Shown one piece after another: positions 13,699 to 25,459 of a stretch of 64,000 nucleotides of DNA. Made by a program: the position numbers and the translations under genes. How positions within the stretch are numbered: position 1 is the stretch's first letter; each line of letters begins with the position of its first letter. The stretch is from Nemophila menziesii (taxonomy: Eukaryota > Streptophyta > Magnoliopsida > Boraginales > Hydrophyllaceae): assembly GCA_029959085.1 (NCBI GenBank), contig JARWIR010000176.1, positions 124,001-188,000 of the forward strand. The letters run 5' to 3'. The notes beneath the pieces are model-generated. The model worked only from the letters and a program-made list of their open reading frames with translations, was not told where the DNA came from and made no database searches.

Positions 13699-13785
13699 TG
13701 GGCTTAAATTAACAATGGATAAGATTTTTATATTGGGTTGGGCTTTTATTTTCCAAATACATTTTATGTAACCCTAACCCTAACC
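13699..13785 (+). promoter_or_regulatory. Orphan site II plus telo-box promoter
   Basis: Two site II elements (TGGGCT at 13699-13704 and 13739-13744) are followed by a telo-box cluster (TAACCCTAACCCTAACC, 13769-13785). In plants this pairing is typical of promoters of ribosomal-protein, other translation-related and snoRNA genes. Downstream there is a pyrimidine-rich leader-like stretch and ATGGACATTTGTGGTTGA at about 13941, but no recognisable gene. It is probably a detached promoter. The alternative is a very short interstitial telomeric tract. Confidence 0.6.
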
Positions 13786-14564
13786 TCATCCCATTATTAT
13801 AAGCCGCAGCTATCGTTTGATATCATCCATCATCCTTCTATGAATCTTATCTTTTTTGTTACGTCATTACCTCCGCTAACTTCTTTCTTCTTCAATACGT
13901 ATATTTTGCCTCTGTCCAAACCTCATTATAAATCACCTATCATGGACATTTGTGGTTGATAGAGAGTCATTGCATTTCAATCAAGAATTGAGGTCAATTT
14001 TTTATCTTATTCAATTTTTTTCTCTTAACTTTTAGTTTTCAGTTATATACTAGCTAATGATTAATCGCATTGCACGTTTATATTTCGTCATATTATTTAT
14101 ATTTTGTTTCTTAGTATCTTAAGAGTAATTTAATTTGTTTAATGTAGTTGTCAATTAAAGATAATTTTAAATTTTGTAGAGACATGATCTGTTATGGTAC
14201 TGGTTAATTTTATATTAACATGGTATATGCCAGGTAACTCCCTTTTTACAAAGTTTATTATTAATTTTTTTACTCTTTTTTAAGTCACGATAATAGCAGA
14301 TAAGGTAAATGCACAAGATTCTATAAAATAATTAAATTATAATGATATCTCCCAAGATAGAGAAACAAGCCTATAAAAATCTGTGCATCTAATGTATCTA
14401 GATCAAGGATAATTATATGCTCTTATCAACATATTTGTAGAAAGGCTGTGAAATTTACCTATTAATAAAATTGAGGTTTGACACTTAATCAAACAAAATT
14501 CTAAATCAATAAAGAACAATATAATCAACAATATAATTAAAAAAGAATGAGTGAAACTTACCAA

Positions 14565-14935
14565 GATTACCATATGAGCTCTAATGTAATTAATTAAATA
14601 ACAAATTATTCTTATACATAATCTCTAAGAAAACTATAATCTGTCACTATTTTATACCTTTCTTCTGCGTAGCCTTCCTCTTTACTCTCTTTTATCCATC
14701 TCTTTTACGTTTTCATCTTTAAAATTGCCAATTAAACACCATCTTCACGCCCAAATTTCTTGAATCGCAATTCGACCGAATTAAATTGTTATCTTATTCA
14801 TCCATATATATCTTTAATTCTTCAAATCAAATTCTTGTCTCTCTTTACCTTTATCGATAACTCTCGAAATTAATGTCGATCAGGGTTTGGGTCCAAAAAA
14901 AATAAGGTGGTGTCTTGGACCCCGATCAATTTACA
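14565..14935 (+). repeat. Left terminal inverted repeat of the copy 2 element
   Basis: The reverse complement matches 19622-19993 (and 5609-5980 in copy 1) across its length. Spot checks cover the ends, the stretch AATTGCGATTCAAGAAATTT (as seen on the right arm) and GGTTTGGGTCC, with scattered mismatches and small indels. Divergence between these arms is clearly greater than between the two right arms. Confidence 0.85.
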
Positions 14936-14991
14936 GGTATATGTTTTTTTAGCTATGTAAATTGATCGGGTTCCAAGACACCACCTTATTT
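14900..14991. repeat. 36-bp near-perfect hairpin at the inner end of the left inverted repeat
   Basis: Arms 14900-14935 and 14956-14991 are complementary at 35 of 36 positions and are separated by a 20-nt loop. The left arm contains AAGGTGGTGTCTTGG and the right arm CCAAGACACCACCTT. In the right-hand repeats (about 5568-5644 and 19581-19657) only one arm is well preserved. It ends almost exactly where copy 1/copy 2 homology begins, so it marks a rearrangement point. Confidence 0.9.
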
Positions 14992-16080
14992 GTGATTATA
15001 AGTGATTGCCATTAAACCCTAGACTAACAAGTTTCTTAAACTAATACTTTTAATTTTTTTAAATTCAACTAAAACTTCTAAAAGTGTACTGACTTAAAAA
15101 AATATTAAAACTACTGAAGTGGGTATCACTAACAAGACATTGGCAAGAGATTATGTGCGACTCTTGGTAATATTACTATTTTTTGTTTTATTTATATGGT
15201 TTTTGTACATGTTTGAACAATATATAAAATAATTACTCTTTGTTAATAAAATTAGAGGGATAGGTAATCGTAACCAAGATTAAAAAATTCAAATGTATTT
15301 TATTAAAGATAATTATAGAAATGGTGAAGAAACTTCATGTCAAAATAATTTTGAAATACAGAGCACTCACTAAAAAAATATTAAGTCACATATGTAATAA
15401 GAATATCAAAAAATATTATTAGGTAAAATATCATTGTCAACTTTGGAAATTCATGAAATATAATCAATGAGAATTATGATAATACCCTATTAGATAAAGG
15501 TATCTCTTAAAGTCTCTATTTTGTGAGAATAATACATGAATCCTAGTTGAATTTCTATAAAGTTTCAAGTTGTTCAACAACAAGGAGACTACTATTCCAC
15601 TTTCTACATACTCAAGGGAATTTACCAATGGGGTCTTAAAATTTTAGAATTGATGACCCAAAAGGAAAACTATAAAAAAAACCAATACCTGTTAGTTTTT
15701 AAAGACCATAGATAAATACTAGATAAGTAATTTTTTTGTTAAATCTAGACTAATATTTACATACTCATCAGCTGCCAAAAGAATTGAAAAGCTGTAGAGT
15801 TGGTATAAAAAATAGAACAACAAAATTTAACCAACTCTGATTATCCTTTACAAACGAATATACGAAACATTACAATAAATATTATTATTTGTGAAGAATT
15901 ACATAATGCAAAAAATTCAGATTATAGAATTTAGCAATCAAGATTCAATTTATTCACTAATTAAAAAAATATACATACTATTTCGTATTCAACTTAAGCA
16001 TATTTATGTCTTACCAAAATTATATAACGAGAATTTAATCGAGTCTCTGTTTGTTGATAACGTTTGGATGATTTCTTTGA

Positions 16081-16780
16081 GTGATGATTTTTTTGAGGCC
16101 AATGAGGTATATCTATGAGAGACAACCTTTTCTTTTGTATTTTCTAAGTATAATATAAGGAAAAAGTAGAATGAAGATGTTGGAGGATCAAGAAGAAGAT
16201 CAGCTGCGGTTAGGGTTGAGAAAGATATAGGCTTGTGGAATGAATACATTGATTGAGAATTCAGATATATATAATAAAGGTAATTACATACTAGTCCTTC
16301 TTTTAAAATTTCTATAATTCTTAGTCCTTTTTTATTTATACTATTAAAAATGTATATATTTATTTTGAATGATTTACTTTTAGTCTTTTTAAAAATTATA
16401 TATCTCCCTTCAATGTTATTCATATAGTTGAGTGATGATTTCTTTGAGGCCAATGAGGTATATATGTGAGAGACAACCCTTTCTTTTGTATTTTCCAAGT
16501 ATAATATAAGGAAAAAGTAGAATGAAGATGTTGAAGGATCAAGAAGAAGATCACCGGATGTTAGGGTTGAGAAAAATATAGGTTTGTGGAATGAATATAT
16601 TGATTGGGAATATATATTATAAAGGTAATTACATATTAGTCCTTCTTTTAATTTTTCTATAATTCTTATTCCTTTTTTTATTTATACTATTAAGATTTTA
16701 TATATTTATTTTTAATGATTTAATTTTAGTCTTTTTAAATTAATTTTGTTAAATATATATTGTAATGTTTTATTTCAATT
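16081..16780. repeat. 351-bp tandem duplication private to copy 2
   Basis: The stretch starting GTGATGATTT at 16081 is repeated from 16432, including GAGAGACAACC, AAAAAGTAGAATGAAGATGTT and TTAGGGTTGAGAAA, with scattered differences. Copy 1 has the segment once (about 2442-2800). A 164-codon minus-strand open frame across it (16004-16498) is a by-product: its protein simply repeats itself. Confidence 0.85.
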
Positions 16781-16824
16781 TACTAACAATTTTTTTGAGT
16801 CTTGTTTTGTTAGCATGTGATAAC

Positions 16825-17736
16825 ATGGAAAACCCAAAAAAAAATTGTAAAAGGTTCTAACTATTTTCTTATTTTCCTATTAGTAGAGATAATAGGATTT
16901 GGTGAATCGATCAAACAAAACCCTATGGAGCCGAATTCACGAGAAATTCATGGAGCTGTGCACATCTCCTCTTGATACGACTAGAACACCGAGCTGTTTA
17001 AAATAACATATTAGCGTAATCAACAAGGCATGCACGAGATATGCTAAGTGCATGAAAGAGTAAAAAACAACTAAGGTGTGGTGAAATTGGTAAGAATTAA
17101 ATTACGTCATGTTTTTTATCCATGTAAATTTACTTATAGCATAATTAATATTTTAATATAGCTGAGTACTTTTTTGGTATGGTGGTGATGCTATTGAGTT
17201 ATACAATTCAAGGGAAGTGGAGAATTTTATTTTCGATCGTTGCTGGAAATATTTAATGGAGGGTCCTAATAGGATGATGAGTCTCGAGAACAATTCTCTA
17301 GTTATGAACATGTATCCATGGGGAGAAATTTTGAATGAATTAGGTCCTAATTTAACTCCTACTCCATCTACATCTACATCTCCATGTTAAATAGAAATAG
17401 TTAATCAGGTGTAGTTCTCGCCTAACACACAAACAAATCCTAGAGAATCAAGGCCCATGGGAATAAAAAGGGAGAAGGCCATCATAGGATATAATTTAGT
17501 TGAAAGACAAGAAAAAGAGGAATGACTTATAAAATTCCAAGAAGTTTATATAAATAATCAAGGTATAATGATAATGAAGATAAATCTGCCGACAAACAAA
17601 TGTTAAGGAAGGAGAAGGTGGGTAATACATAAAAACAATCGTTATTTAAAGATTATCCATGTCCAATAGTGAACTATTAAAAGATGATGAATACCATTTC
17701 GAAATGACACCGCGAACCCGAAGATTTATAAAATAA
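16825..17736 (+). pseudogene. PIF/Harbinger ORF1-like pseudogene, copy 2
   Basis: A longer version of the copy 1 remnant (912 versus 734 bp). Readable pieces are LLVEIIGFGESIKQNPMEPN, then a stop-rich central part, then FDRCWKYLMEGPNRMMSLEN, where the Trp of the 'FDHCW' core is retained (it is a stop in copy 1), followed by MNMYPWGEILNELGPNLTPT, a PMGIKREKAII segment and the C-terminal MTPRTRRFIK-like end. Several stops and frame changes make it non-functional. It is convergent with the transposase remnant. The ORF1 call depends on these motifs plus the adjacent transposase. Confidence 0.6.
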
Positions 17737-18016
17737 TTTTTTTCTTTATTTATATTTTAAGCCTATATGTATTAATATTAAAATGTAATGTTTTTATATA
17801 ACATTGTAATGTTTTATTTATCTATTTTAGTGAGCTTTACTTTCTAACTATTACTTTTTTAAGATATTTTTAAGTATTAAGTCTTAAAATTATATAATTC
17901 ATATAATGAAATCAAAGATAATAATTACTATAAAAATGACTTTAGAACACACACATTGAAAATACAAAAACAATATTATTATATATACATAAATTGATTT
18001 TATGTGAGTTGAATCG

Positions 18017-19080
18017 TCAATTCTCGTATCGGCTTTCGTTCCACACATTTGCAATAAGATCATTTCAGAGCTGAAAGTAAGCTACATAATCATTGACATG
18101 AGGGTTATTACTGAGACAGTAATGGTTATTTTGTCTGAATTTAACACAACATCAGCTGACATGCTATGGTACCGTGACATTTCATCGACATAGTCATCAC
18201 TATTCACTTAATGATCTGGTGAAGAATTATACAGGTTTTCATAATTTTACTAAGATAGTTTTGCTTCTAAAAAACAGAAGGCCCTTTAAGAATTTGCCAT
18301 TTTATATGAAGAAATCCAAAAGCCATTTAAACATCCTGTAAATTATTCCACTTGCTTCTTGTTAAATTCTATTTAAACTCATTTTATTAAACATTTAATA
18401 GCTTGAACAAGGATGGCACAACTTAAAAATATACCATCATCGAGGTAATATCATTTTTTGTACTCTCTACCATTAACTATGTATTAAATCGGCATTTTTA
18501 AACCAACAAGAATATCATCAAATATTGGTGAAGTGTATAGTATGTTAAGATCATTAGACGCACACATTGGGCCAAAGTACAAATGCTGGATCAAAGTGTT
18601 TTACATTTCTACAAATTCCAGTATGATTGTCGGTTTACCATATTGTTATGTTTATGCGTGTGAAAATATTTTCCACCCATAATGCATGCAGTCCATACTT
18701 CCAAATTTTTTTGAAAAAGCTGTTCGCCGTCTTTCCTTAGTAACCTAACAATATTAGTATTGTTAGGTAGACGAAAATATTTACTAGTGTATATTGAATT
18801 GACAGCACAATATAATTTTGTAAGTCCCTGTAAAGACGAAGTGTTGGATATATTTAAACATTCGTCAATCAGATATAAGGTTTTTCTGTATGCAAGCATA
18901 TGCAAGACGGATGTCATCTTGATTTCTCGTGATTAACCTATCTTACCCACTATGTTTAAATTTTCTCTAAAGTATTTTGAAAAATGAATTATGTCGCCTA
19001 GAATTCTCAAAAACATTGGATGTCTTATTTGGTACTACGACCTAAATCATCACTTGAATATGATGACTGCCAACGAGATA
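18017..19080 (-). pseudogene. PIF/Harbinger DDE transposase pseudogene, copy 2
   Basis: Same order of landmarks as copy 1 and slightly better preserved: MTSVLHMLAYRKTLYLIDEC; YFRLPNNTNIVRLLRKDGEQ; SMDCMHYGWKIF with the first catalytic Asp codon at 18691-18693 and the following Trp intact (a stop in copy 1); NDLNILYTSPIFDDIL; DV.MAFGFLHIKW; FQLRNDLIANVWN. The catalytic Glu of the 'DVERAFG' motif is a TAA stop at 18327-18329, exactly as in copy 1, so this inactivating change predates the duplication. One frameshift lies before the SMDC block. It lies on the strand opposite the ORF1 remnant. Confidence 0.85.
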
Positions 19081-19621
19081 ATCATTTATAAGTTTGTTAT
19101 ATGTACCTACTTGATCTTTGTTTTATAGAGATCGTCGTCCCAATGTACCACCATGTATATGTTTTCTTTTTTTTTCTACATTTGCATAGAGTTTTTTTAA
19201 CTTGATCACGACTATCTTCTATATGACCTTAGACCATTTCAACTAAGGATAAACTTGATGAGGTATATGATCCTTGATATACCTTTTTAGTTATATAGAT
19301 TGATGATGGAGGAAAATGTGATTATGAACTTATAATAGGCTTGGTATATATAAAGTAAGAGGGTGATAAATGATAGAGATCAAATGCTTTATATTAAAGA
19401 TAAGGTATCTAATCCAAGGAATGTTATATGAATCAAAGATTTTCAAGATTACAATTTGAGATTGAAAAAAAAAAAATATAATCGAACAAGATATACTATA
19501 GCTACACAAATTAGTATATGAATATGGCTAATGAAAAGATTAATTCTCCTTCTAATGGCACTTCTAAGTGAAAAAAGACCAAATGATCGCGTTTTTTTAC
19601 AGGTATATGTTTTTTTAGCTA

Positions 19622-19993
19622 TGTCAATTGATCGGGTTCTAAGACACCACCTTATTTATTTTGGACCCAAACCCTGATCGGCATTAATTTAGAGAGTTAT
19701 TGATAAAGGTAAACAGAGACAAGAATTTGATTTGAAGATTTAAAGATATATATGGATGAAGGAGATAACAATTTAATTCGGTCGAATTGCGATTCAAGAA
19801 ATTTGGGCGTGAAGATGGTGTTTAATTGGCAAATTTAAAGATGAAAACGTAAAAAGAGATGGATAAAAGAGAGTAAAGAGAAAGGCGACACAGAAGAAGG
19901 GTATAAAATAGTGACAAGTTATAGTTTTCTTAGAGATTATATATAAGAATAATTTATTATTTAATTAATTACATTAGAGCTCATATGGTAATC
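19622..19993 (-). repeat. Right terminal inverted repeat of the copy 2 element
   Basis: Inverted relative to 14565-14935. It is nearly identical to 5609-5980 of copy 1. It ends GAGCTCATATGGTAATC, the mirror of the left end. Confidence 0.85.
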
Positions 19994-22749
19994 AACAATA
20001 CATTATTTTTTGTCGAAATGTCATAATCAACAATATTGAGCTGAAATATTAAAAGTATAAACAAAATTGATTAGTACTCATTATAAAATTATAATTCAAT
20101 GAACTTTAAATTAATTAGAGAGCTTTAATAAAAATAAAATAGCTATAAATTTAAAAAATATTTTAACACTAATCCTTCAACAAATTTATAATTAATTCAC
20201 AATTCAAAATTTTGTATGATATAAATCTGATATATTCTAGAGTTTAATTTTAGTTTCATCAATCAGTAATATGTTTTATAGTCTTATATTACATATTAAA
20301 TTACTTGTCAAACTTAATTACCTTTAAGCAGCAAAACATCTAATCAAATTTCATTTTCTGTTATATATATATGATTAATTATTTGGAATTGTTAAAAAAT
20401 TTGATGTTGGTGAGTCTAATATCATCAACTAGCTTACTAATCTTGAATCTTTAATGGGCCTTAGTATTATCAAACAAATTATGAACTTTATCTATCTTGA
20501 TATAATATTTGTGGACCTTAGTGTAATCAAAGCAATTAAAGTTATGGCATGTAAGAAGGCTAAATCCATGGGTTTCTTTTACATTACAAGTTCAACTATA
20601 TATTATACAAAAAATTCTAGTATCACTTGGGTAAGAATATTCTATAATAATTTTGAGGAGAGATTGAATTTTAAACTCTTTAACAATAACAATATTGTTC
20701 TAATTCCCACGAAAGAGGTCATACAAATTCTAAGCGATTTTAGCTAATAATTTGTGTCAATATCTACTAAAAAGTTATCTCCATGGTATTGTACTCATAA
20801 AGAATATGTTAATGTAAGAACTAGTGTATCCAACCCAAATGGCTTTCATCCAAAAAAGATTCATCATTAATTGTGTGATCATTTTCCATGAACCTCAATA
20901 TAAATTAAGAGGATGAGCCCTAAGAAAAATAATTTGAATGATAAATGAGATTTTATTGTACAATTTCTCTTAAAATTAGTGTTATGGATTGTGAAATTTG
21001 TGTCAATTGTATCAAACTTATTCATTTTCCTTTGCTTCTACCCAGCTATGGAAACTCGTCAAGGAGTCCTTTTGTCAATTTATATATTCCATATTGCAAC
21101 CCATGCTCTAACTAGTATGCTTAATACTGAAATTGAGAAAGAACACTTAAAGGATTATGTATCGACATGTTCTGCTCCAACCTTATCCTATTTAATTTTT
21201 GCATAAGATTTCATTTTTTTCTCAAAAGAAACATACTTATTCAAATTACCTTTATGAGGTCATCTATAATATTTATTGCAGCCCGTAAATCTTCGTATCT
21301 CAACAAGTTTCTCATATAGTTCAAAACTTCTCTGTCATGTTTTGTTAAGCTCAACTATTACCCCATTAACGCAGTTAGTTCGAACAGAAAAGAGATAATG
21401 CTCAAGGCAAAAGTTTTTATTTTTATTTGAAATTGTAAATTTTTGTAATTTTTTTCAATAGGAGTGTAGTAATTGTTTTATTTATTTAGTCAATATTTTT
21501 ATAATGTTATATTAATAATAACATTATTCGTTTAATCTCTTTCTCGATGTAATTTTTTGTCGCTTTGAAAATTTATGTTATTGCTCGGTATGTTATTACT
21601 GACTTAGTCAGTGTAAGTGTAAATTTTTTAATGTTGAAATTATACGCAGTCTTAGACATTGAGCATATTTGGCTTAATATCAAACACATAAAATATTGTC
21701 CAGTGTCAAAATCTCGGTAAGTGCTAAAATAATGCACTGTAGATACTCAGTGTCACTTCTTCTTCTTATATATAGTTATAATATTTAATTTATATGAATA
21801 CTAGATAACTTAAAATTTCATTACTAACATTTCTTGTGTATAATTTTTTTTATTTGGTCATTATTGTAAAATTATTTAACTTCTAAATATTGTTCACTTT
21901 GGATACATGAATCTAGAAAAAACCGAGATCAAAAGGATTTCATCCCAAGATCTATTAGTCTATTCCAAAAGTACCTTTGACATAAAGTTTTCGTCTATGA
22001 AATAGACTGCTCATGTAGAACCTTACATCCTAATAGAATCTCCCAAACTAATGTTGCATGTATCTAGACATTTTAATCCGAACTAGTCTAAAAGCATCCA
22101 ACTAAAGATGAACGTATCCTAACATATAAACCCAAACCTTGTTTCGATTTCAGTATACATAACTTCTCGTAAGCCATGAATGAATTTTCTGATTCTTCGA
22201 TGAGTCTAAAAGAAAATATTTAATAATATAGGTTGGATTTAAGTTCCACACACAGTAATCAAGATTTACATGCTCTACCAAAGATAAAAAAAATTTCCAA
22301 CTCTTAATATCGCTCCTATGCCATCATTGGTTTTCTAAAAGAACGATTGAGGTAGCGGTTACATGCAAATCACACATTCTCCGTAGGTTTATAGACCATT
22401 ACAAGTAGTAAAACAGTAACTTAATAATCACAACATGGATTGTCTTACTAATTATCTAAATTAAATAAAGAGGTTGCAATATTCAAGAAAGTAACTAAAC
22501 ATACAAACTAAAATAGTTGATGATTTTTACTAACTACTAATGACTTAATATTATTAACTAATAACAAACCTAAAGAATATAAGATAGTGTTGATGATGGA
22601 TATGCGTACTGGGAACGATTCGTTCATTCCTACGTTTTGTGATAACTTGAGAAGTCTATGTGGGAAAGAAAAACTAAGAATACCATTAAAGTCTCTTAGT
22701 TTGTTGGTAAGAAGCTTCTGATCAAGATAATCACAAAGTGTTCTACAAG
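19994..22749. other. Second copy of the unrecognised transposon flank
   Basis: Nearly identical to 5981-8736. It carries the same two unassigned open frames (20454-20747, one residue different, and 20979-21206, unchanged). Nothing else is recognisable. Confidence 0.6.
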
Positions 22750-22761
22750 CTTCTGATCAAG
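22712..22761. repeat. Junction with 15-bp duplicated filler between block and array
   Basis: AAGCTTCTGATCAAG occurs at 22712-22726 and again at 22747-22761, directly before the first array unit. In copy 1 it is present once (8699-8713). The second occurrence looks like templated filler made when the array and the duplicated block were joined. Confidence 0.85.
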
Positions 22762-25459
22762 TAAAATGTCAAAAATTTCTTAACAAATCGTTTTTCCTCC
22801 TAAATGGTATTGAGTTTGTTTAATGTATTGAGTATGTTTATAATGGAGTTCATGTATAAAATAAGGTCCAAAAAATTTGTAAAATAATTATCTTGTAAAA
22901 AGAAACCCATAATGCTAAATCAGTCTTACAACATCAATGTAGCATAAGGCCCAAAGAGTTTATATAACTTATCTGGTAAAAAGAAGCCCACAATACTAAA
23001 TAAGCCTTGAAACAGCAGTATGGCTATTTATGCAACCATATTGATCACTAACACCTAAAAACTCAACCCTACATTATCAAAACGTTGAGTCTCCAAAATG
23101 CACCGCCTCAGCGCCTCCCTTATCCATTAATTTATCCATCAATACCTATATATAAACCTCCACTGTAATAGTGGATATATATAAGAGTATCTTTGTGTAA
23201 GCACAAACAAGCGTATATTTTTAATTACTAAGATCGATCGTCATGACATTTCACTTTAGGTAGGTTTTTCTTATCCTAATTTTATTTTTTATAGTTTGAT
23301 TTTTTATTTTTGTAATTTAAGGGTGTTAGATAAGTGAATATGTATATAAACATTTTCAGATTGTATATTATTTAACTTATAAAAATAGATTTAATTTTGA
23401 GATTTATGAACAATTTTCTCCTTATGTACATTTCTAGATTGACTACATCTCAAAGAACTTCTCAAACAAACTGCGGTACCCCAAGGCACGTTTGAAGTTG
23501 GATCGACCTCTTATGGAACCAGAGTAGCAAGTGGTAGTGACAAGTTTACACCAGAATTATCAAACAATGTAGGAATTCTTGAGCTTTTATTTTCTGCCAT
23601 GGAGGAGTTTAGTAGTTTAATTAATTTTCCCGAGCCACTATGCTTTCAGAACATTCAGCACACCACCATTTTAGACAGCCGAGCCATTGAAGCATCTCGG
23701 GCAACTTGTGTAATGAAGATATTATTTTATTATAAATAAAAAATATATAATAATGATCATTATAGTGTAATTGGTTTTTTAATAAAATTTATTTTATTTT
23801 TTATAAAGTAGGGACTACTCTATTAATTAAAATTTGTATTAGACAAATAGATGAGGTAACAAAAGATATACTTACCCCTAACTTATAAGTAAACTAGAAT
23901 GCATATACTTTAATTAATGTAACTTTTTCACTAAGGAAATATGAATCATGTTGATCAAGTATGTATTCTATTTCACGGAAGGTCCTCTAAAATCATTTAA
24001 AGTCATTGTCCTCGGCCTAGCGAGTTAGTGATGAACAAATATATCTATATACAGTTATACTCTTAAATTAACAAGTTTACATTTACATGGTAATTGAGTC
24101 TAGTCTATGAAGAACAAGATATCCAATAGATCTACAAGAAACCATGCGTTTAACTATTAACCCTCCCAATATAGAAAGCATTTCAACTAAAATTAAAATT
24201 TAGTGCATGTACTTGAAAAATATTGTGTTGGGTTTCTCCTAAATTTATCTTCTAAATATATTTAAATGATAATAAGACTATTTCTGAAACATATTCAATG
24301 ATGCATAAATTTAAGATAAATATGATCAAAAGAGTTTTACCATCTAACTAGTGTGTTCTTTGAATGGTTCAGTACCTTCGGGGTTTTCAAACATTTGGAC
24401 AAAACCCTCATCTCTTGGTGTGTAAGAGAAGGTGAACACAATACTTTTATTATTGTATCTTAAACATGTGTGAAACATGTAGTATCTTAAAGTATATACT
24501 TATTTTTATCTTTGTGTTGGGTGGTTTTTGGGTGAAACATGTGTTTGTGCGCCAAGATCATGATGAAAGAAGATAAAACTTGAAATTGCATCACCATAAG
24601 AGAGAGATGATTTGATTTTTGAAGTATTTTTATTGATTTTAAGTCTTATATTGTGTATATGTATATCTAAAAATTCAATCCTTTCCTTTTAACTGAAATT
24701 TGTGGAGTAATATTTGAATTATAAAGTTTGGTTAACTATATGATCTTACGTTAATCTTGATAGTATCTCTTATTATTGTTAATAATTTTATTAATATCTC
24801 TACATCAATTATTCTTACTACTATACACTTCTTTTTATTTTATTTTAAATATATTTCACATTCTAGTTGTTTTAGTAACATTTCAATTTTTTAAGTATAT
24901 TCCAATTATTTTTTATGCTTAGTCTAAAAGTAAAGCATTTTGAATCAATAAACTAATAAAATAATAATATATGTAGCCTTATATACAAAATATAAATATG
25001 TTAGTAGATGATAAATATTAATTAAACATCATTATCATTAAAGCTATAATATGTTGTAAATTGTTATTTCAATATAGTAGTGTATAATAATACTTGAAAA
25101 GATAGTTTTATAAAAATTATTGTAAAAAATAACAATATTATATTATATTTTCTTTTACTTCGACTAACATATCATATAGACATTCTAGACAATTATTTTA
25201 TACTTTTTAAGAAAAATGTTGGATTCCATTCTTTGTAGGGCTCTCTAGGCATGGACAATACCTAGTATATATATGTATTTAATATTATAGTTGTGCAAAT
25301 AACTTATTTGATAATTTATCAAAGACTCTTGCCTTTAGTTTTTTTATATATACCGACCGTTATGGTTAATAATTCTTTTTTTTCTTTATCAGACGCATCC
25401 ATAAAATATTGTATTTAATATATTTTTTTGTAATTATAGAAATTAAGGAATTTAATAAC
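22761..25459 (+). repeat. Array unit 1
   Basis: 2699 bp, one of the more divergent units. TATATATAAA at 23147-23156; ATG of the spliced small frame at 23243 (frame ends 23495); intron donor GTAGGT instead of GTATGT; intron 23260-23437. Its tail lacks the ~60-bp AT tract with TTGTACTTAAATTGG found in units 2-9. Shares alleles with the second half of units 8 and 10 (for example ATACAGTTATACTC). Confidence 0.9.
23473..23739 (+). pseudogene. HD-ZIP IV START-domain fragment, unit 1
   Basis: Open 88-codon frame homologous to that of unit 3, but GCG replaces the first GTG codon. Differences include NNVGILELLFSAMEEF and INFPEPLCFQN. See the unit 3 entry for the family argument. Confidence 0.55.

Larger units (their letters stand above)
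8737..14564. other. Single-copy spacer between the duplicated blocks
   Basis: No long reading frame. Minor items: a TATATATA box at 11708-11715 followed by a CT-containing leader-like stretch, with no gene attached; a short open stretch at about 12757-12882 reading PHWFEAIGKEFGVVDAYQ, unrecognised; a long hairpin at 10461-10563; and a promoter-like cluster at 13699-13785 (the last two listed separately). Otherwise I see nothing that can be annotated. Confidence 0.55.
14565..19993. mobile_element. PIF/Harbinger-like transposon with long terminal inverted repeats, copy 2
   Basis: A 5.43-kb element bounded by ~371-bp inverted repeats: the left end starts GATTACCATATGAGCTC and the right end finishes GAGCTCATATGGTAATC. 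Inside are an ORF1-like pseudogene (plus) and a DDE transposase pseudogene (minus). Repeats this long are unusual for this superfamily, where tens of bases are usual, so the left repeat could be a secondary inverted copy of the right one. No convincing 3-bp target duplication is visible at the ends. This copy is better preserved than copy 1. Confidence 0.7.
14993..22749. repeat. Large direct duplication, copy 2
   Basis: This is the direct repeat of 1254-8736. It starts right after the hairpin and ends at TGTTCTACAAG, 12 bp before the tandem array. It differs from copy 1 by a private 351-bp tandem duplication (16081-16780), an additional ~190 bp inside the ORF1 remnant and ~60 bp near 19370-19430, and is otherwise collinear. 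Confidence 0.9.

Noticed and set aside
13769..13785. True telomere or interstitial telomere array
   Set aside because: Fewer than three repeats, and paired with site II boxes; a promoter telo-box explains it better.
16004..16498. 164-codon minus-strand open frame
   Set aside because: It spans the private 351-bp tandem duplication; the protein repeats itself (KERVVSHIYTSLASKKSSL and a near copy), matches no family, and its equivalent is closed in copy 1.
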